64,000 nt of DNA from contig NZ_CP102590.1 of the NCBI RefSeq assembly GCF_032818155.1, positions 62,001 through 126,000 of the forward strand, in the 5' to 3' direction. This stretch comes from Niallia taxi (GTDB lineage Bacteria > Bacillota > Bacilli > Bacillales > Cytobacillaceae). Below the pieces are notes generated by a model. That model did no database searches and was not told where the DNA came from. It worked only from the letters and a program-made list of their open reading frames with translations. This document shows positions 26,948-35,398 of this stretch, piece by piece; the first letter of the stretch is position 1, and each line of letters starts with the position of its first letter. The position numbers were made by a program, and so were the translations under genes.

Positions 26948-28267
26948 ATGTATCCATACGAAAAGAGAAGCAATCCATGGGAAGACGTTGAAAGACATGT
27001 TGGAAGATATGGTGCACCATTCTTTATCCAAGAAATTATTGACCATGCTAAAGGAAGCTATGTTTATACGGAAGAGGGGAGACGGATTTTAGATTTTACT
27101 TCAGGGCAAATGTCATCGACGATTGGTCATTCTCATCCTGAAGTAGTGGCAACATTACAAGAAGCCGCTGGCCGCCTTGACCATCTGTTCAGCGGTATGC
27201 TATCAAGACCTAGCATTAACCTTTGTACACATATTGCCGAGACAGTAACAGATCCTTTAACGAAGGTAATTCCGTTGTCAACTGGTTCGGAAGTAAATGA
27301 AGCGGCATTAAGAATGGCAAAGCTGGTAACAGGGAAGTTTGAAATTGTCTCCTTTAACAGGTCTTGGCATGGTTTAACAGAAGCAAGTGCAGGGGCAACA
27401 TATGCTTCAACTCGTAAAAGCGGATTGCCTGGTACACCTGGACAATTGGCAATTCCAACTCCATATGAGTATCGCCCAGATTTTGTAGACAGAGACGGGA
27501 AGCTTGATTGGCAGAAGCAGCTGGACTACGGTTTTGCGATGGTCGATGCTCAATCTGTCGGCAGCTTGGCAGCATGTATTGTAGAACCTATTGTATCTGG
27601 GGGCGGCATTCTTGTTCCTCCGCCTGGTTATTTAGCTGCGTTAAAGAAAAAATGTCATGAAAGAGATATGCTGCTAATCTTTGATGAAGCACAAACAAGC
27701 TTTGGACGTACAGGACAATGGTATGGATTTCAGCATGATGGTGTTACACCTGACATTTTGACATTATCCAAAACACTCGGAGCAGGACTGCCGCTTGCAG
27801 CCCTTGTTACGACAGCAGAGATTGAACAAAAGGCATATGAAAAAGGTTTTGTATTTTACACTTCACATGTTAATGATCCTCTTGTAGCTGCTGTTGGGTG
27901 TACGGTCATGGATGTGATTGCAAAGGAGAATCTTTTAGCTGCAGCACGCGAAAAAGGGGATTATTTAGCAGCCGCACTTAAACAACTTGTAGAAAAACAC
28001 GAGGTTGTTGGTGATGCTAGAGGGCGTGGATTGCTGCAAGGTATTGAGATTGTTAAGGATAAAATTAATAAAGAGCGGTCAGAAGCGATAGGTGATCGTA
28101 TTACTGCTAGATGCCTTGAATTAGGTCTTCATATGAATATTGTTTGTTTGCCTGGTATGGGAGGTGTTTTCCGAATAGCACCTCCGCTCACAGTCAGTTA
28201 TGAGGAGCTTGACGAAGGAATTTCCCTGCTTGATCAAGCCATAACAGCTGTCGAGAATACATTATGA
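26948..28267 (+). CDS. Class III PLP aminotransferase, 2,2-dialkylglycine decarboxylase-like
   Basis: 439 residues. It matches my recollection of Burkholderia DgdA along its length: LDFTSGQMSSTIGH (Q54), LDHLFSGMLSR, LSTGSEVNEAALRMAKLVTG, SWHG (W140), IFDEAQTSFGRTG (D246), LTLSKTLGAGLPLAA (Lys 275 for PLP) and GMGGVFRIAPPLTVS. DgdA couples decarboxylation of 2,2-dialkylglycines with transamination to pyruvate. A different alpha-substituted substrate is possible. It overlaps the next gene by four bases. Confidence 0.9.
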   Translation: MYPYEKRSNPWEDVERHVGRYGAPFFIQEIIDHAKGSYVYTEEGRRILDFTSGQMSSTIGHSHPEVVATLQEAAGRLDHLFSGMLSRPSINLCTHIAETVTDPLTKVIPLSTGSEVNEAALRMAKLVTGKFEIVSFNRSWHGLTEASAGATYASTRKSGLPGTPGQLAIPTPYEYRPDFVDRDGKLDWQKQLDYGFAMVDAQSVGSLAACIVEPIVSGGGILVPPPGYLAALKKKCHERDMLLIFDEAQTSFGRTGQWYGFQHDGVTPDILTLSKTLGAGLPLAALVTTAEIEQKAYEKGFVFYTSHVNDPLVAAVGCTVMDVIAKENLLAAAREKGDYLAAALKQLVEKHEVVGDARGRGLLQGIEIVKDKINKERSEAIGDRITARCLELGLHMNIVCLPGMGGVFRIAPPLTVSYEELDEGISLLDQAITAVENTL

Positions 28268-28821
28268 AACTAGTTAAAGCAAATACAAGGAAAATAACTA
28301 GAAAGAAACGGTTTGCCTTTTCAGAAGAAATTAAAATGGTGCGTGATTATGACCCATCTGTTACGTCAAATCTTCAAGTGATTCTCACCTATTCTGGATT
28401 ACATGCGGTGTGGTTTTATCGGTTATCACATATATTGTGGAAAAAGCAGCTTCACTTAGCAGCCCAGTTAATTTCTCAGCTTGCTCGTGTACTGACAGGT
28501 GTAGAAATTCATCCAGCTGCTACAATTGGAGAAAGACTGTTAATAGACCATGGCACAGGAGTAATTATCGGAGAAACAACGGTAATTGGTGATGATGTTG
28601 TTATTTACCAAGGCGTTACACTTGGCGGTGTTAATAATCAACCGGGAAGACGTCATCCAAAGATAGGCAATCATGTCTTTATAGGCGCAGGGGCGGCAGT
28701 ATTAGGGGCAATCAGCGTTGAAGAAGGGGCAAAAATCGGCGCATTGACACTAGTCCTTAAGGATGTACCTGCAAAACATACAGCAGTTGGCAACCCTACA
28801 AGACTAATAGCACCGAAATAG
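28264..28821 (+). CDS. Serine O-acetyltransferase-type hexapeptide acetyltransferase
   Basis: 185 residues. The N-terminal helices (YSGLHAVWFYRLSHILWKKQL) and the left-handed beta helix (GVEIHPAATIGERLLIDHGTG, VIIGETTVIGDDVVIYQGVTLGG) match SAT/CysE; the catalytic His are in IHP and IDHG. It would make O-acetyl-L-serine from serine and acetyl-CoA. Its ATG overlaps the stop of the DgdA-like gene (ATGA), so translation is coupled and a shared pathway is likely. A second cysE probably exists elsewhere. Confidence 0.92.
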   Translation: MKLVKANTRKITRKKRFAFSEEIKMVRDYDPSVTSNLQVILTYSGLHAVWFYRLSHILWKKQLHLAAQLISQLARVLTGVEIHPAATIGERLLIDHGTGVIIGETTVIGDDVVIYQGVTLGGVNNQPGRRHPKIGNHVFIGAGAAVLGAISVEEGAKIGALTLVLKDVPAKHTAVGNPTRLIAPK

Positions 28822-28891
28822 ACTAAATTCATGAGATTGCTGTCATCCAAAAAGAACTATGGTTTGTTTACAAGGAAATAGCATACAAAAG

Positions 28892-28921
28892 AAAGTACTC
28901 ATGTTTATGAGTGCTTTTTTT
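28892..28921 (+). terminator. Terminator after dgd-SAT operon
   Basis: AAAGTACTCAT-GTTT-ATGAGTGCTTT with one G-T pair, then a T run. Confidence 0.85.
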
Positions 28922-28956
28922 GTTGTCGCGAGTAGTAAAGCTGCTTGTACACATTT

Positions 28957-29496
28957 TTAAACAGGCGGATGGTTGCTTATAAATTCCTTCACCCATTTGC
29001 ACCAATTTACATACATTTCTGCATAGCGGATGCCGTATTCTGACGTAATGATGGCACCTAAATTCTGCTTGGAGGTTTCCTTTGTGAAATGCTCTTTCCA
29101 CTCTTTTGTCATACTTAAGATTCTTTCTTCTCGAGCAATTACCTCATCTAACAAAGTAATTATTTCGTCTATTGTTAATATATCAAAAGCAGCTGCTTTA
29201 ATAAGGAACTCATCTTTTATTTTGGCAGGTTTGACAGAATGGTTAAGAATCCAATTAATTAATTCTTTTTTTCCTAGCTCTGTTATCGTGTAGATTTTCT
29301 TATTAGGCAACGAGCTTTGAATAATAAGTTCGTGTTCAAGTAATTCTTCCTTTTCTAATTTATGCAGCTCCGTATAAATTTGACTATGCGTAGAATTCCA
29401 AAAGTAAACTACTTGCTCCTTGAAAATACTAACTACCTCATAGCCACTAACCGGTTTTTTGGAAATGATTCCTAATAAAGCATACCGTAAGCTCAC
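28957..29496 (-). CDS. PadR-family regulator
   Basis: 179 residues. A winged helix of the PadR type (SLRYALLGIISKKPVSGYEVVSIFKEQV, SQIYTELHKLEKEELLEHE, YTITELGKKEL) and the C-terminal helical dimerisation domain. The start is GTG after AAAGAGTGG, giving MSLRYALLG as in the family; the frame also opens at TTG 29514 without a site. Divergent from an alpha/beta hydrolase gene, with an ATGT-N8-ACAT operator between. Confidence 0.9.
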   Translation of the reverse strand: MSLRYALLGIISKKPVSGYEVVSIFKEQVVYFWNSTHSQIYTELHKLEKEELLEHELIIQSSLPNKKIYTITELGKKELINWILNHSVKPAKIKDEFLIKAAAFDILTIDEIITLLDEVIAREERILSMTKEWKEHFTKETSKQNLGAIITSEYGIRYAEMYVNWCKWVKEFISNHPPV

Positions 29497-29581
29497 GTAT
29501 ACCACTCTTTTCAATTGTTTATATATTTTTGCATTATATCATACTAGCTTGACTAATTTGAATAAAGCTTAGTAATATAAT

Positions 29582-29613
29582 ATTAACATATGTCATTTTA
29601 GACATATGTTAAT
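29582..29613. promoter_or_regulatory. PadR-type operator
   Basis: ATTAACATATGTC-ATTTTA-GACATATGTTAAT, perfect 13-bp arms containing ATGT-N8-ACAT, the half-site pattern described for PadR repressors. It directly follows TATAAT (29576-29581), so a bound repressor would cover the start point of the hydrolase transcript. Confidence 0.7.
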
Positions 29614-29771
29614 TCTGATAAAGGGAGTATGTTAGAGGTGGTTGGTCCATTGATTTGTTTTAAACTGTTTAGTTATTGGACTAAAGGAAATATTAATTAT
29701 AAATAAAGAAAGGGAATTGCTCTGTGGCAAGGCTTAGTATGTGGCTTCAGTGCAAGAAGGTTTAAAAAACA

Positions 29772-30509
29772 ATGAAAAAAATAATTAATAAAAAGAGTAT
29801 TTTAGCAGTCGTTATCGTTTTAGTACTTGCGATTGGGATATTTTTTGGATGGACGCAAATGACGTATAAAGCAGCGGAAGATCCAGCTATTTCTATGGAT
29901 AGTAACTATGTTAAAGAAGATGATTGGCTTATTTATGGAGATAAAAGCAGTACAACAGGAATTATTCTATACCCAGGAGCAAAAGTGGAGCCTGAAGCTT
30001 ATGCTTATTTGGCACAGGAGTTAGCAAAGGATAATATGATAGTGGCAATTCCTAAGGTAGCATTGAATTTAGCTCTTTTTGATTATAAAAAAGCAAACGA
30101 GATGATAACGAAATATAAAGAAGTAGACTGGATAATCGGCGGACATTCAATGGGTGGTGCTGCAGCAGCAATGTATGTTGATAAAAACATGGATAAAGTG
30201 AAGGGGCTCATCTTTTTAGGTTCCTATGCCGCTGACAATGAGTCATTATTTAAATCAAGCCTGCCGGTTTTATCTATTAGCGGGTCAGAAGATGGTTTAA
30301 GTACACCAGAAAAAATAAACGAAAAGAAGAATCTCCTGCCAAGTACAACAGAGTATTTTCAAATTAAAGGCGGAAATCATGCTCAATTTGGCGTGTATGG
30401 AGAGCAACCAGGTGATAATAAAGCCAAAATTTCTGTAAAGGAACAACAAGATATTATAGTGGAAACAATTGAGGACTGGGTGGAAGCTAATAAATTCGGG
30501 AATAAATAA
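29772..30509 (+). CDS. Membrane-anchored alpha/beta hydrolase
   Basis: 245 residues. An N-terminal helix (about residues 9-27) anchors it facing outward. The fold shows GGHSMGGAAA for the nucleophile Ser, SGSEDGLSTPE for the Asp and KGGNHAQFG for the His, as in dienelactone-hydrolase-like/Abhydrolase_5 proteins. Substrate unknown. The ribosome binding site is AGAAGG. The 150-base leader after the PadR operator holds a few short ORFs of doubtful meaning. It is probably PadR-repressed. Confidence 0.85.
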   Translation: MKKIINKKSILAVVIVLVLAIGIFFGWTQMTYKAAEDPAISMDSNYVKEDDWLIYGDKSSTTGIILYPGAKVEPEAYAYLAQELAKDNMIVAIPKVALNLALFDYKKANEMITKYKEVDWIIGGHSMGGAAAAMYVDKNMDKVKGLIFLGSYAADNESLFKSSLPVLSISGSEDGLSTPEKINEKKNLLPSTTEYFQIKGGNHAQFGVYGEQPGDNKAKISVKEQQDIIVETIEDWVEANKFGNK

Positions 30510-30549
30510 TGAAATTAAAACTATAAATAATTAGAGAGGGGGAGCATAT

Positions 30550-31200
30550 TTGGACAGTTTATTATTTTTGCTGTATACGATTATTTATTTTGTTAGTCTT
30601 ATAATTATTGTTATTAACATAAAAAAATCCCCTGTACTTAGTCTGCTTTTCCTATTACCGGTTGTAATTGGCCTTTTATACGATAATGCGGTCATTACAC
30701 TAGGGAGGTTTTTAGGTGAAAGTACTCTCAACGAGCAATTAAACCTATTACGCTTTCTGCTTCATGCCATTTTTACACCGTTTCTAACTTTTTACGCATG
30801 GGCTGTTGTTAAAAAGACAAATATTTCTTTAACAAGGAGTATGGTCTTTCGTATAGCTCCATATGTAATAACTGCCATTTTAATAATAATAGAACTATAT
30901 AAAGAAGTAATTGGCCTGCAAATAGCACCTAAATGGGAATACGGTGTTTTGACCTATAGCTCCGTAGGCAGTAGTGGACTTCCAATAATGGTGATTATTG
31001 TGGCGATACTTCTACTGATTGCATCTATCATTGTGCTTGTTAAGCAAAAATGGGTTTGGTTTTTTATTGGTTCGTTAGTTATGATAATTATGAATGCTGT
31101 AAAGATACCTGTTAACAGTGGTGCGCTTACAAATTTATCAGAAGTTATTTTAATTGCGTCGCTACTAGCTACGAGTTTGTTTCAGGAGAGAAAACACTAA
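30550..31200 (+). CDS. Multi-spanning membrane protein
   Basis: 216 residues, TTG start after AGAGGGGGA. About seven hydrophobic helices with short loops and a LGRFLGESTLNEQLNLLRFLLHAIFTPF segment in the middle. Not recognised. It follows the hydrolase by 40 bases and is probably in the same PadR-controlled transcript. Confidence 0.7.
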   Translation: MDSLLFLLYTIIYFVSLIIIVINIKKSPVLSLLFLLPVVIGLLYDNAVITLGRFLGESTLNEQLNLLRFLLHAIFTPFLTFYAWAVVKKTNISLTRSMVFRIAPYVITAILIIIELYKEVIGLQIAPKWEYGVLTYSSVGSSGLPIMVIIVAILLLIASIIVLVKQKWVWFFIGSLVMIIMNAVKIPVNSGALTNLSEVILIASLLATSLFQERKH

Positions 31201-31202
31201 TA

Positions 31203-31250
31203 AATAATAATAAGACACCTCCAATGGAATGGAGGTGTCTTATTATTATT
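31203..31250. terminator. Bidirectional terminator
   Basis: A 21-bp perfect stem (31203-31223 with 31230-31250, centre GACACCTCCA) and a 6-base loop between convergent genes; the right arm overlaps the stop of the minus-strand gene. Confidence 0.9.
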
Positions 31251-31884
31251 TAAATTTGTCAGGGAATTGTTTGACAACTCCAGCGGAAATAGCATCCGCC
31301 ATTATAATTATATGTGTAACACCCTCGTCAATTGAAGCAATTCTTTTATTCCAGTCTTTTGCTAGGCTTGCCGTTAAATCATTTGTGACTAATTGGAGAT
31401 GCATCGCTAATAATTTCTTTAGATCCTCCTTTTTTAGAAACGGATTGGCTTCACTGAGAAAAGCAGCAATTTCATCTGCATTTCTATACCATTCTTTGTT
31501 TAGCTGACTAACGGTGGTTTTATTGCCGCTTTTAGCAGCATCAACAATCTTACCTGCTATAACAATATGCTCCTTAAGCAGCTCTGTTAATTTACTTCCA
31601 GCTTTTTCGCCATACACTGGCTTTATGGCATTTCCGATATCCTCCTGATTTTTCAGAAGTCTAGTCAGTACCTGTTTTTGATCTTCTGCTCCAGCATTAG
31701 TGGCACTCGTAATATAATTACTTGTCCACAAAACATGGTCTAACCAAAGCTTCCGGAAATTATTTTCAAAATCCACCTGTGATTGACTCACGTATTTTTC
31801 TTGCGGTTTAGCGTAAGTGTTAGTGCCAGTCACCATGCTTAATGAAAATAGTAAAATACAGCTCAGTAACATTATTTTTTTCAT
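31246..31884 (-). CDS. Secreted helical protein of unknown function
   Basis: 212 residues from the ATG after AAGGAG; the frame continues ~97 codons further upstream but without a site. Signal peptide MKKIMLLSCILLFSLSMVTG, cleavage likely near TYA-KP. The rest is helical, with LWLDHVLWTSNYI and LLKEHIVIAGKIVDAAKSGN suggesting a four-helix bundle with conserved His/Trp. I do not recognise a named family. Confidence 0.7.
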   Translation of the reverse strand: MKKIMLLSCILLFSLSMVTGTNTYAKPQEKYVSQSQVDFENNFRKLWLDHVLWTSNYITSATNAGAEDQKQVLTRLLKNQEDIGNAIKPVYGEKAGSKLTELLKEHIVIAGKIVDAAKSGNKTTVSQLNKEWYRNADEIAAFLSEANPFLKKEDLKKLLAMHLQLVTNDLTASLAKDWNKRIASIDEGVTHIIIMADAISAGVVKQFPDKFK

Positions 31885-32065
31885 CAAAAACTCCTTAATA
31901 GTTAGTATATTACTGTTATTATTTTCAATAATTTCGGATTTTTTATTCATAATAAAAGGATTAATTGGGCTGTTTACAAGGGGAAGGACAAATAAATTTT
32001 TTCGAGAATATATAATGGACATAGAGAATGTATATATGAAGGAAAGTGTTAAGGTGAAAAAAACA

Positions 32066-32416
32066 ATGAAGCGTCTTCTGTTAATCATTACATCTTTAAT
32101 AATTATAACAGCATTGAGTGTATTATTTTTTTTCAAGAGCACTCCAAGTTTTACTGGTGTAATTTTGGAAATCAATAAATCGAGTATTTGGGTTGTGGAA
32201 GCATCAGCACATAATATAAAAAATAAACCAGATGATGAGCTATACGAAAAATATAAGTACCAAGGAATTGTATTTCAATTGCCCTCGTATATTCCGGAGC
32301 GGATGTTGAATGAATTTTCACGAGGACAAGAAGTGAAAATCTATTACAGTGGAGAAGTTAGGGAATCTGCGCCGGCTGGCGGTGATGCCTATTGGGTGAC
32401 TACTTTTAATAAGTAG
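32066..32416 (+). CDS. Small membrane-anchored DUF3221-like protein
   Basis: 116 residues. One N-terminal helix followed by an outward beta-rich domain: FTGVILEINKSSIWVVEAS, KYQGIVFQLP and GQEVKIYYSGEVRESAPA fit the DUF3221 group of Bacillus lipoprotein-like proteins. The start is ATG after AAGGTG; a GTG at 32054 and the long upstream frame are less likely because they overlap the promoter of the divergent gene. Confidence 0.65.
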   Translation: MKRLLLIITSLIIITALSVLFFFKSTPSFTGVILEINKSSIWVVEASAHNIKNKPDDELYEKYKYQGIVFQLPSYIPERMLNEFSRGQEVKIYYSGEVRESAPAGGDAYWVTTFNK

Positions 32417-32530
32417 TGAAATATATTGGGAGCCACTAGCAAAAACTTAGTTGTGTGCCTTTTGTTAGATATATTAATGCAAAAAAAAGAAGTTTAGCGG
32501 ACGGCCAAACTTCTCCTTACATACTTACTT

Positions 32531-32971
32531 CTATTTACCCACTGCCTTCTCTTTTTCCAAAATATCATTCACAATATCAGCAAGTGTTACGTTACTTAGG
32601 GCCTTCTCCATAGCTGATTGAGCAATTGAAAATATTGGCAGTACGGTGTCTTGAATATTCCTGCCTACAGGACAATCAGGGTTTGGATGGTCATGGATAC
32701 TAAATAATTCTTTTTCTTGAACAACATTAACAGCTTTGTACACATCGAACAAGGTAATCTCTGAAAGGTCTTTTGCCAGCTGTGCCCCGGCAATACCTGG
32801 ACGAATGTTAACTAAACCTGCACTTTTAAGCATCCCCATTATTTTTCTGATAACAGCAGCATTTGTATTAACACTGCCTGCTAAATATTCTGAGGTGTTG
32901 ACGCTTGTTTTATTTATTTCAATAAGAGTCAATATATGAATACCAACTGCAAAACGACTGCTTATAGACAT
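32531..32971 (-). CDS. Rrf2-family regulator (YwnA-like)
   Basis: 146 residues. A winged helix with SISSRFAVGIHILTLIEINK and SEYLAGSVNTNAAVIRKIMGMLKSAGLV, and a C-terminal helix. Only one cysteine (PDCPVGR), so it is not an iron-sulfur Rrf2 of the IscR/NsrR kind; thiol-redox or small-molecule sensing is more likely. The start is the ATG of MSISSRF after GAAGGTG. It is divergent from two oxidoreductases, the second YwnB-like, as in the B. subtilis ywnA-ywnB pair. Confidence 0.9.
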   Translation of the reverse strand: MSISSRFAVGIHILTLIEINKTSVNTSEYLAGSVNTNAAVIRKIMGMLKSAGLVNIRPGIAGAQLAKDLSEITLFDVYKAVNVVQEKELFSIHDHPNPDCPVGRNIQDTVLPIFSIAQSAMEKALSNVTLADIVNDILEKEKAVGK

Positions 32972-33075
32972 GTTAAGCACCTTCTTTTAAAAAATTTATT
33001 GTCAATGTAATTGCTATGGTTACAAGTATAGTATACCTTAATTCCTAAAAAAGTCCGAGAGTTTTCACCTACCTG

Positions 33076-33117
33076 TTGACAAAACGGTTACATGTAATTT
33101 ATATTATTACTTGTAAC
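33076..33117 (+). promoter_or_regulatory. Promoter with inverted-repeat operator for the oxidoreductase genes
   Basis: TTGACA (33076-33081), 17 bases, TTATAT (33099-33104). The spacer and -10 are covered by GTTACAtGTAAT (33087-33098) and its near-exact inverse aTTACtTGTAAC (33106-33117). A further GTTACAAGTA lies at about 33018. Probably bound by the Rrf2 protein. Confidence 0.6.
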
Positions 33118-33172
33118 TAAGTTTATTACAAGTTGACTGCAATCAGAATTAAAATAAAGGAGACAATATAAA

Positions 33173-33745
33173 ATGAATCATTTAGTTGTTTATGCACATC
33201 CAAATCCAGAGAGCTTCAATCATGCCATTTTGGAAACAGTAGTACAGTCTTTACAAGGTAAAGGACATGTGGTCACTGTAAGAGACTTATATGCAATAGG
33301 ATTAGATCCAGTTTTGAAGTTTGACGGCAAAGGGGAAGTTTCACAAGAGGTTATCACCGAACAGGAATTCATTAGTAAAGCAGATGCTGTAACATTTATC
33401 TATCCAATTTGGTGGACAGGTATGCCTGCGATTTTAAAAGGATATATAGACAGAGTTTACTCTTATGGATTTGCTTATCAATACAATGCAGAAGGCGGCA
33501 TTGATAAGCTTCTGTCAGGAAAAAAAGGACTTATTATTAACACACATGGAACGCCAAAGGAGATATACGACTCAATCGGTATGACCGAAGCATTAATAAA
33601 AACATCTACTACTGGAGTATTTGAATTTTGTGGGATTGAAAGTGTCGGCCATTTAACATTTGGTAGTGTGCCTTCAGTAGATGATACAGCTAGAAAAGAA
33701 ATGTTAAAGGAAATTAAAAACGAAGTGAATTCTTTGTTTGAATAA
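33173..33745 (+). CDS. NAD(P)H-dependent flavodoxin-fold oxidoreductase
   Basis: 190 residues of the NQO1/MdaB-like group. HPNPESFNHAILETV binds the FMN/FAD phosphate, FIYPIWWTGMPAILKGYIDRVYSYGFAY is the hallmark middle block, and GLIINTHGTP the next. Two-electron reduction of quinones or other electrophiles with NAD(P)H is expected. Divergent from the Rrf2 regulator and followed by a YwnB-like gene, so probably an inducible electrophile/redox response. Confidence 0.92.
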   Translation: MNHLVVYAHPNPESFNHAILETVVQSLQGKGHVVTVRDLYAIGLDPVLKFDGKGEVSQEVITEQEFISKADAVTFIYPIWWTGMPAILKGYIDRVYSYGFAYQYNAEGGIDKLLSGKKGLIINTHGTPKEIYDSIGMTEALIKTSTTGVFEFCGIESVGHLTFGSVPSVDDTARKEMLKEIKNEVNSLFE

Positions 33746-33814
33746 ATAATTATCCTTATTGTAATTATTGAAATTACAACTGGTATATTAAGCATAACTT
33801 AGGAGGATATGAAC

Positions 33815-34456
33815 ATGAAAATTGGAATAATTGGTGCTACTGGGAAAGCAGGAAGTTTAATAGTAAATGAAGCGATTGAGCGCGGACATGAGGTAACAGC
33901 AATCGTCAGAGATGCTGCAAAAGTTCAAAATGCACAAATTAATGTAGTGGAAAAAAATGTTTTTGATCTTACATCAGCAGATCTTGAAAAGGTGGATGTC
34001 ATTGTAAATGCATTTAATTCTGCACCTGGGCAAGAGGAGCAGCATATTGAAGCTGGTAAAGTCCTTATTGAAGCACTAAAAGGTGCAGCTAACACAAGAT
34101 TAGTTGTAGTTGGAGGAGCTGGAAGCCTATTCGTGGATGAAGCCAAAACAACACGAGTATTTGAAACACCTGATTTTCCGAAAGAATATTTCCCAACTGC
34201 TTCAAACATGGGTAAAAACCTAGAAGAACTGCAAAATACGAATGGAATTCAATGGACATATATTAGTCCTGGAGGCTTCTTTAATCCAGCAGGAAAACGT
34301 ACTGGAGCATACCAAAAAGGCGGAGACATATTAACGCTTAACTCAAAAGGAGATAGCTACATTAGCTATGCTGATTACGCAATCGCTGTCCTAGATGAAA
34401 TCGAAAACCCACAATCCATCAACAAACGTTTTTCTGTTGTTGGAGAAGCAGAATAA
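33815..34456 (+). CDS. NAD(P)-binding SDR-like protein (YwnB-like)
   Basis: 213 residues. Rossmann start KIGIIGATGKAGSLIVNEAIERGHEVTAIVRDAAK, then LVVVGGAGSLFVD and WTYISPGGFFNPAG, typical of atypical short-chain dehydrogenases of the NmrA/YwnB type. AGGAGGAT fits the ATG at 33815 better than 33809. Probably co-transcribed with the flavoprotein upstream. Confidence 0.9.
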   Translation: MKIGIIGATGKAGSLIVNEAIERGHEVTAIVRDAAKVQNAQINVVEKNVFDLTSADLEKVDVIVNAFNSAPGQEEQHIEAGKVLIEALKGAANTRLVVVGGAGSLFVDEAKTTRVFETPDFPKEYFPTASNMGKNLEELQNTNGIQWTYISPGGFFNPAGKRTGAYQKGGDILTLNSKGDSYISYADYAIAVLDEIENPQSINKRFSVVGEAE

Positions 34457-34485
34457 GAAAGAGGAATTAACACTTGTATGACCAG

Positions 34486-34518
34486 AAAACCGACCTTTGT
34501 CAGAAAAGGTCGGTTTTT
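34486..34518 (+). terminator. Terminator
   Basis: AAAACCGACCTTT/AAAGGTCGGTTTT with a 6-base loop and T run. Confidence 0.9.
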
Positions 34519-34537
34519 AATGGAGGGAGGATATGAT

Positions 34538-35383
34538 ATGGACAGAGAATATCAAAGTCGAATTGCCTATACAAAGGACTTAATTAATAAGGCAAATTAT
34601 ATTGTCATTGGAGCTGGGGCTGGGCTGTCTGCGGCAGCTGGTATTCAGTATGGAGGGCATAGATTTACAGATAATTTCGCTCCTTTCATTGAAAAATATG
34701 GATTAACGGATATGTATTCCTCAGGCTTTTATCCCTTTCCAACAGAGGAAGAGAGATGGGCATATTGGGCAAAGCATATTAGCTTAAACCGTTATGAAGT
34801 TGGGCCGACTAAACTTTATGAAAAACTGTTTCAATTAGTGAAAAAAGCTAATTACTTTGTCATTACGACAAATGTTGATAGTCAGTTTGAGCTAGCAGGC
34901 TTTCCACTGGAAAATATCTTTGAGGTTCAAGGGAATTATGGTTATCTGCAATGCGTAAAAGGCTGTCATGATTCCTTATATGATAACAAGCTATTAGTGA
35001 ATGAAATGATCGCTAATATGGAGAATTGCAGGATTCCTTCAAACCTTGTCCCAAAATGTCCAGAGTGTGGAGGGGAAATGGATCCACATTTAAGAATTAA
35101 TCAATACTTTGTCCAAAATGAAGCGTGGAATAATTCCAATGACGCATATGAAGGTTTTATTAACGAGTCTAAAGGGAAAAACCTTCTTTTGCTGGAGTTT
35201 GGAGTTGGCTTTAATACACCAGGAATTATCCGCTATCCATTTGAACAAATGACCTATCAAAACGAGCATACTAAATTAATTCGCTTTAACATGGACCATC
35301 CGAATGGACCTAAGGAAAATAGGGAAAAGACGATTGCCTTTACGGAGGATATACTCCCGGTTTTATTAAAGCTTAATAAGTAA
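34538..35383 (+). CDS. Class M sirtuin (SirTM-like) protein ADP-ribosyltransferase
   Basis: 281 residues. NAD-binding GAGAGLSAAAG at 25-35; TTNVDSQ at 110-116; EVQG at 129-132, where ordinary sirtuins have the catalytic His (Q131 here); zinc cysteines C139, C143, C174 and C177. The His-to-Gln change and the adjacent macrodomain mark the class M sirtuins, which ADP-ribosylate rather than deacetylate. The start is the ATG after GGAGGGAGG; the longer frame from 34478 runs through the terminator. The stop lies 15 bases before the macrodomain gene. Confidence 0.9.
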   Translation: MDREYQSRIAYTKDLINKANYIVIGAGAGLSAAAGIQYGGHRFTDNFAPFIEKYGLTDMYSSGFYPFPTEEERWAYWAKHISLNRYEVGPTKLYEKLFQLVKKANYFVITTNVDSQFELAGFPLENIFEVQGNYGYLQCVKGCHDSLYDNKLLVNEMIANMENCRIPSNLVPKCPECGGEMDPHLRINQYFVQNEAWNNSNDAYEGFINESKGKNLLLLEFGVGFNTPGIIRYPFEQMTYQNEHTKLIRFNMDHPNGPKENREKTIAFTEDILPVLLKLNK

Positions 35384-35398
35384 AAGGAGGGGTATGGT

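Noticed and set aside
29628..29705. 25-codon ORF in the leader of the PadR-controlled hydrolase
   Set aside because: Site too close to the ATG and no sign of conservation; could be a leader peptide, but unsupported.
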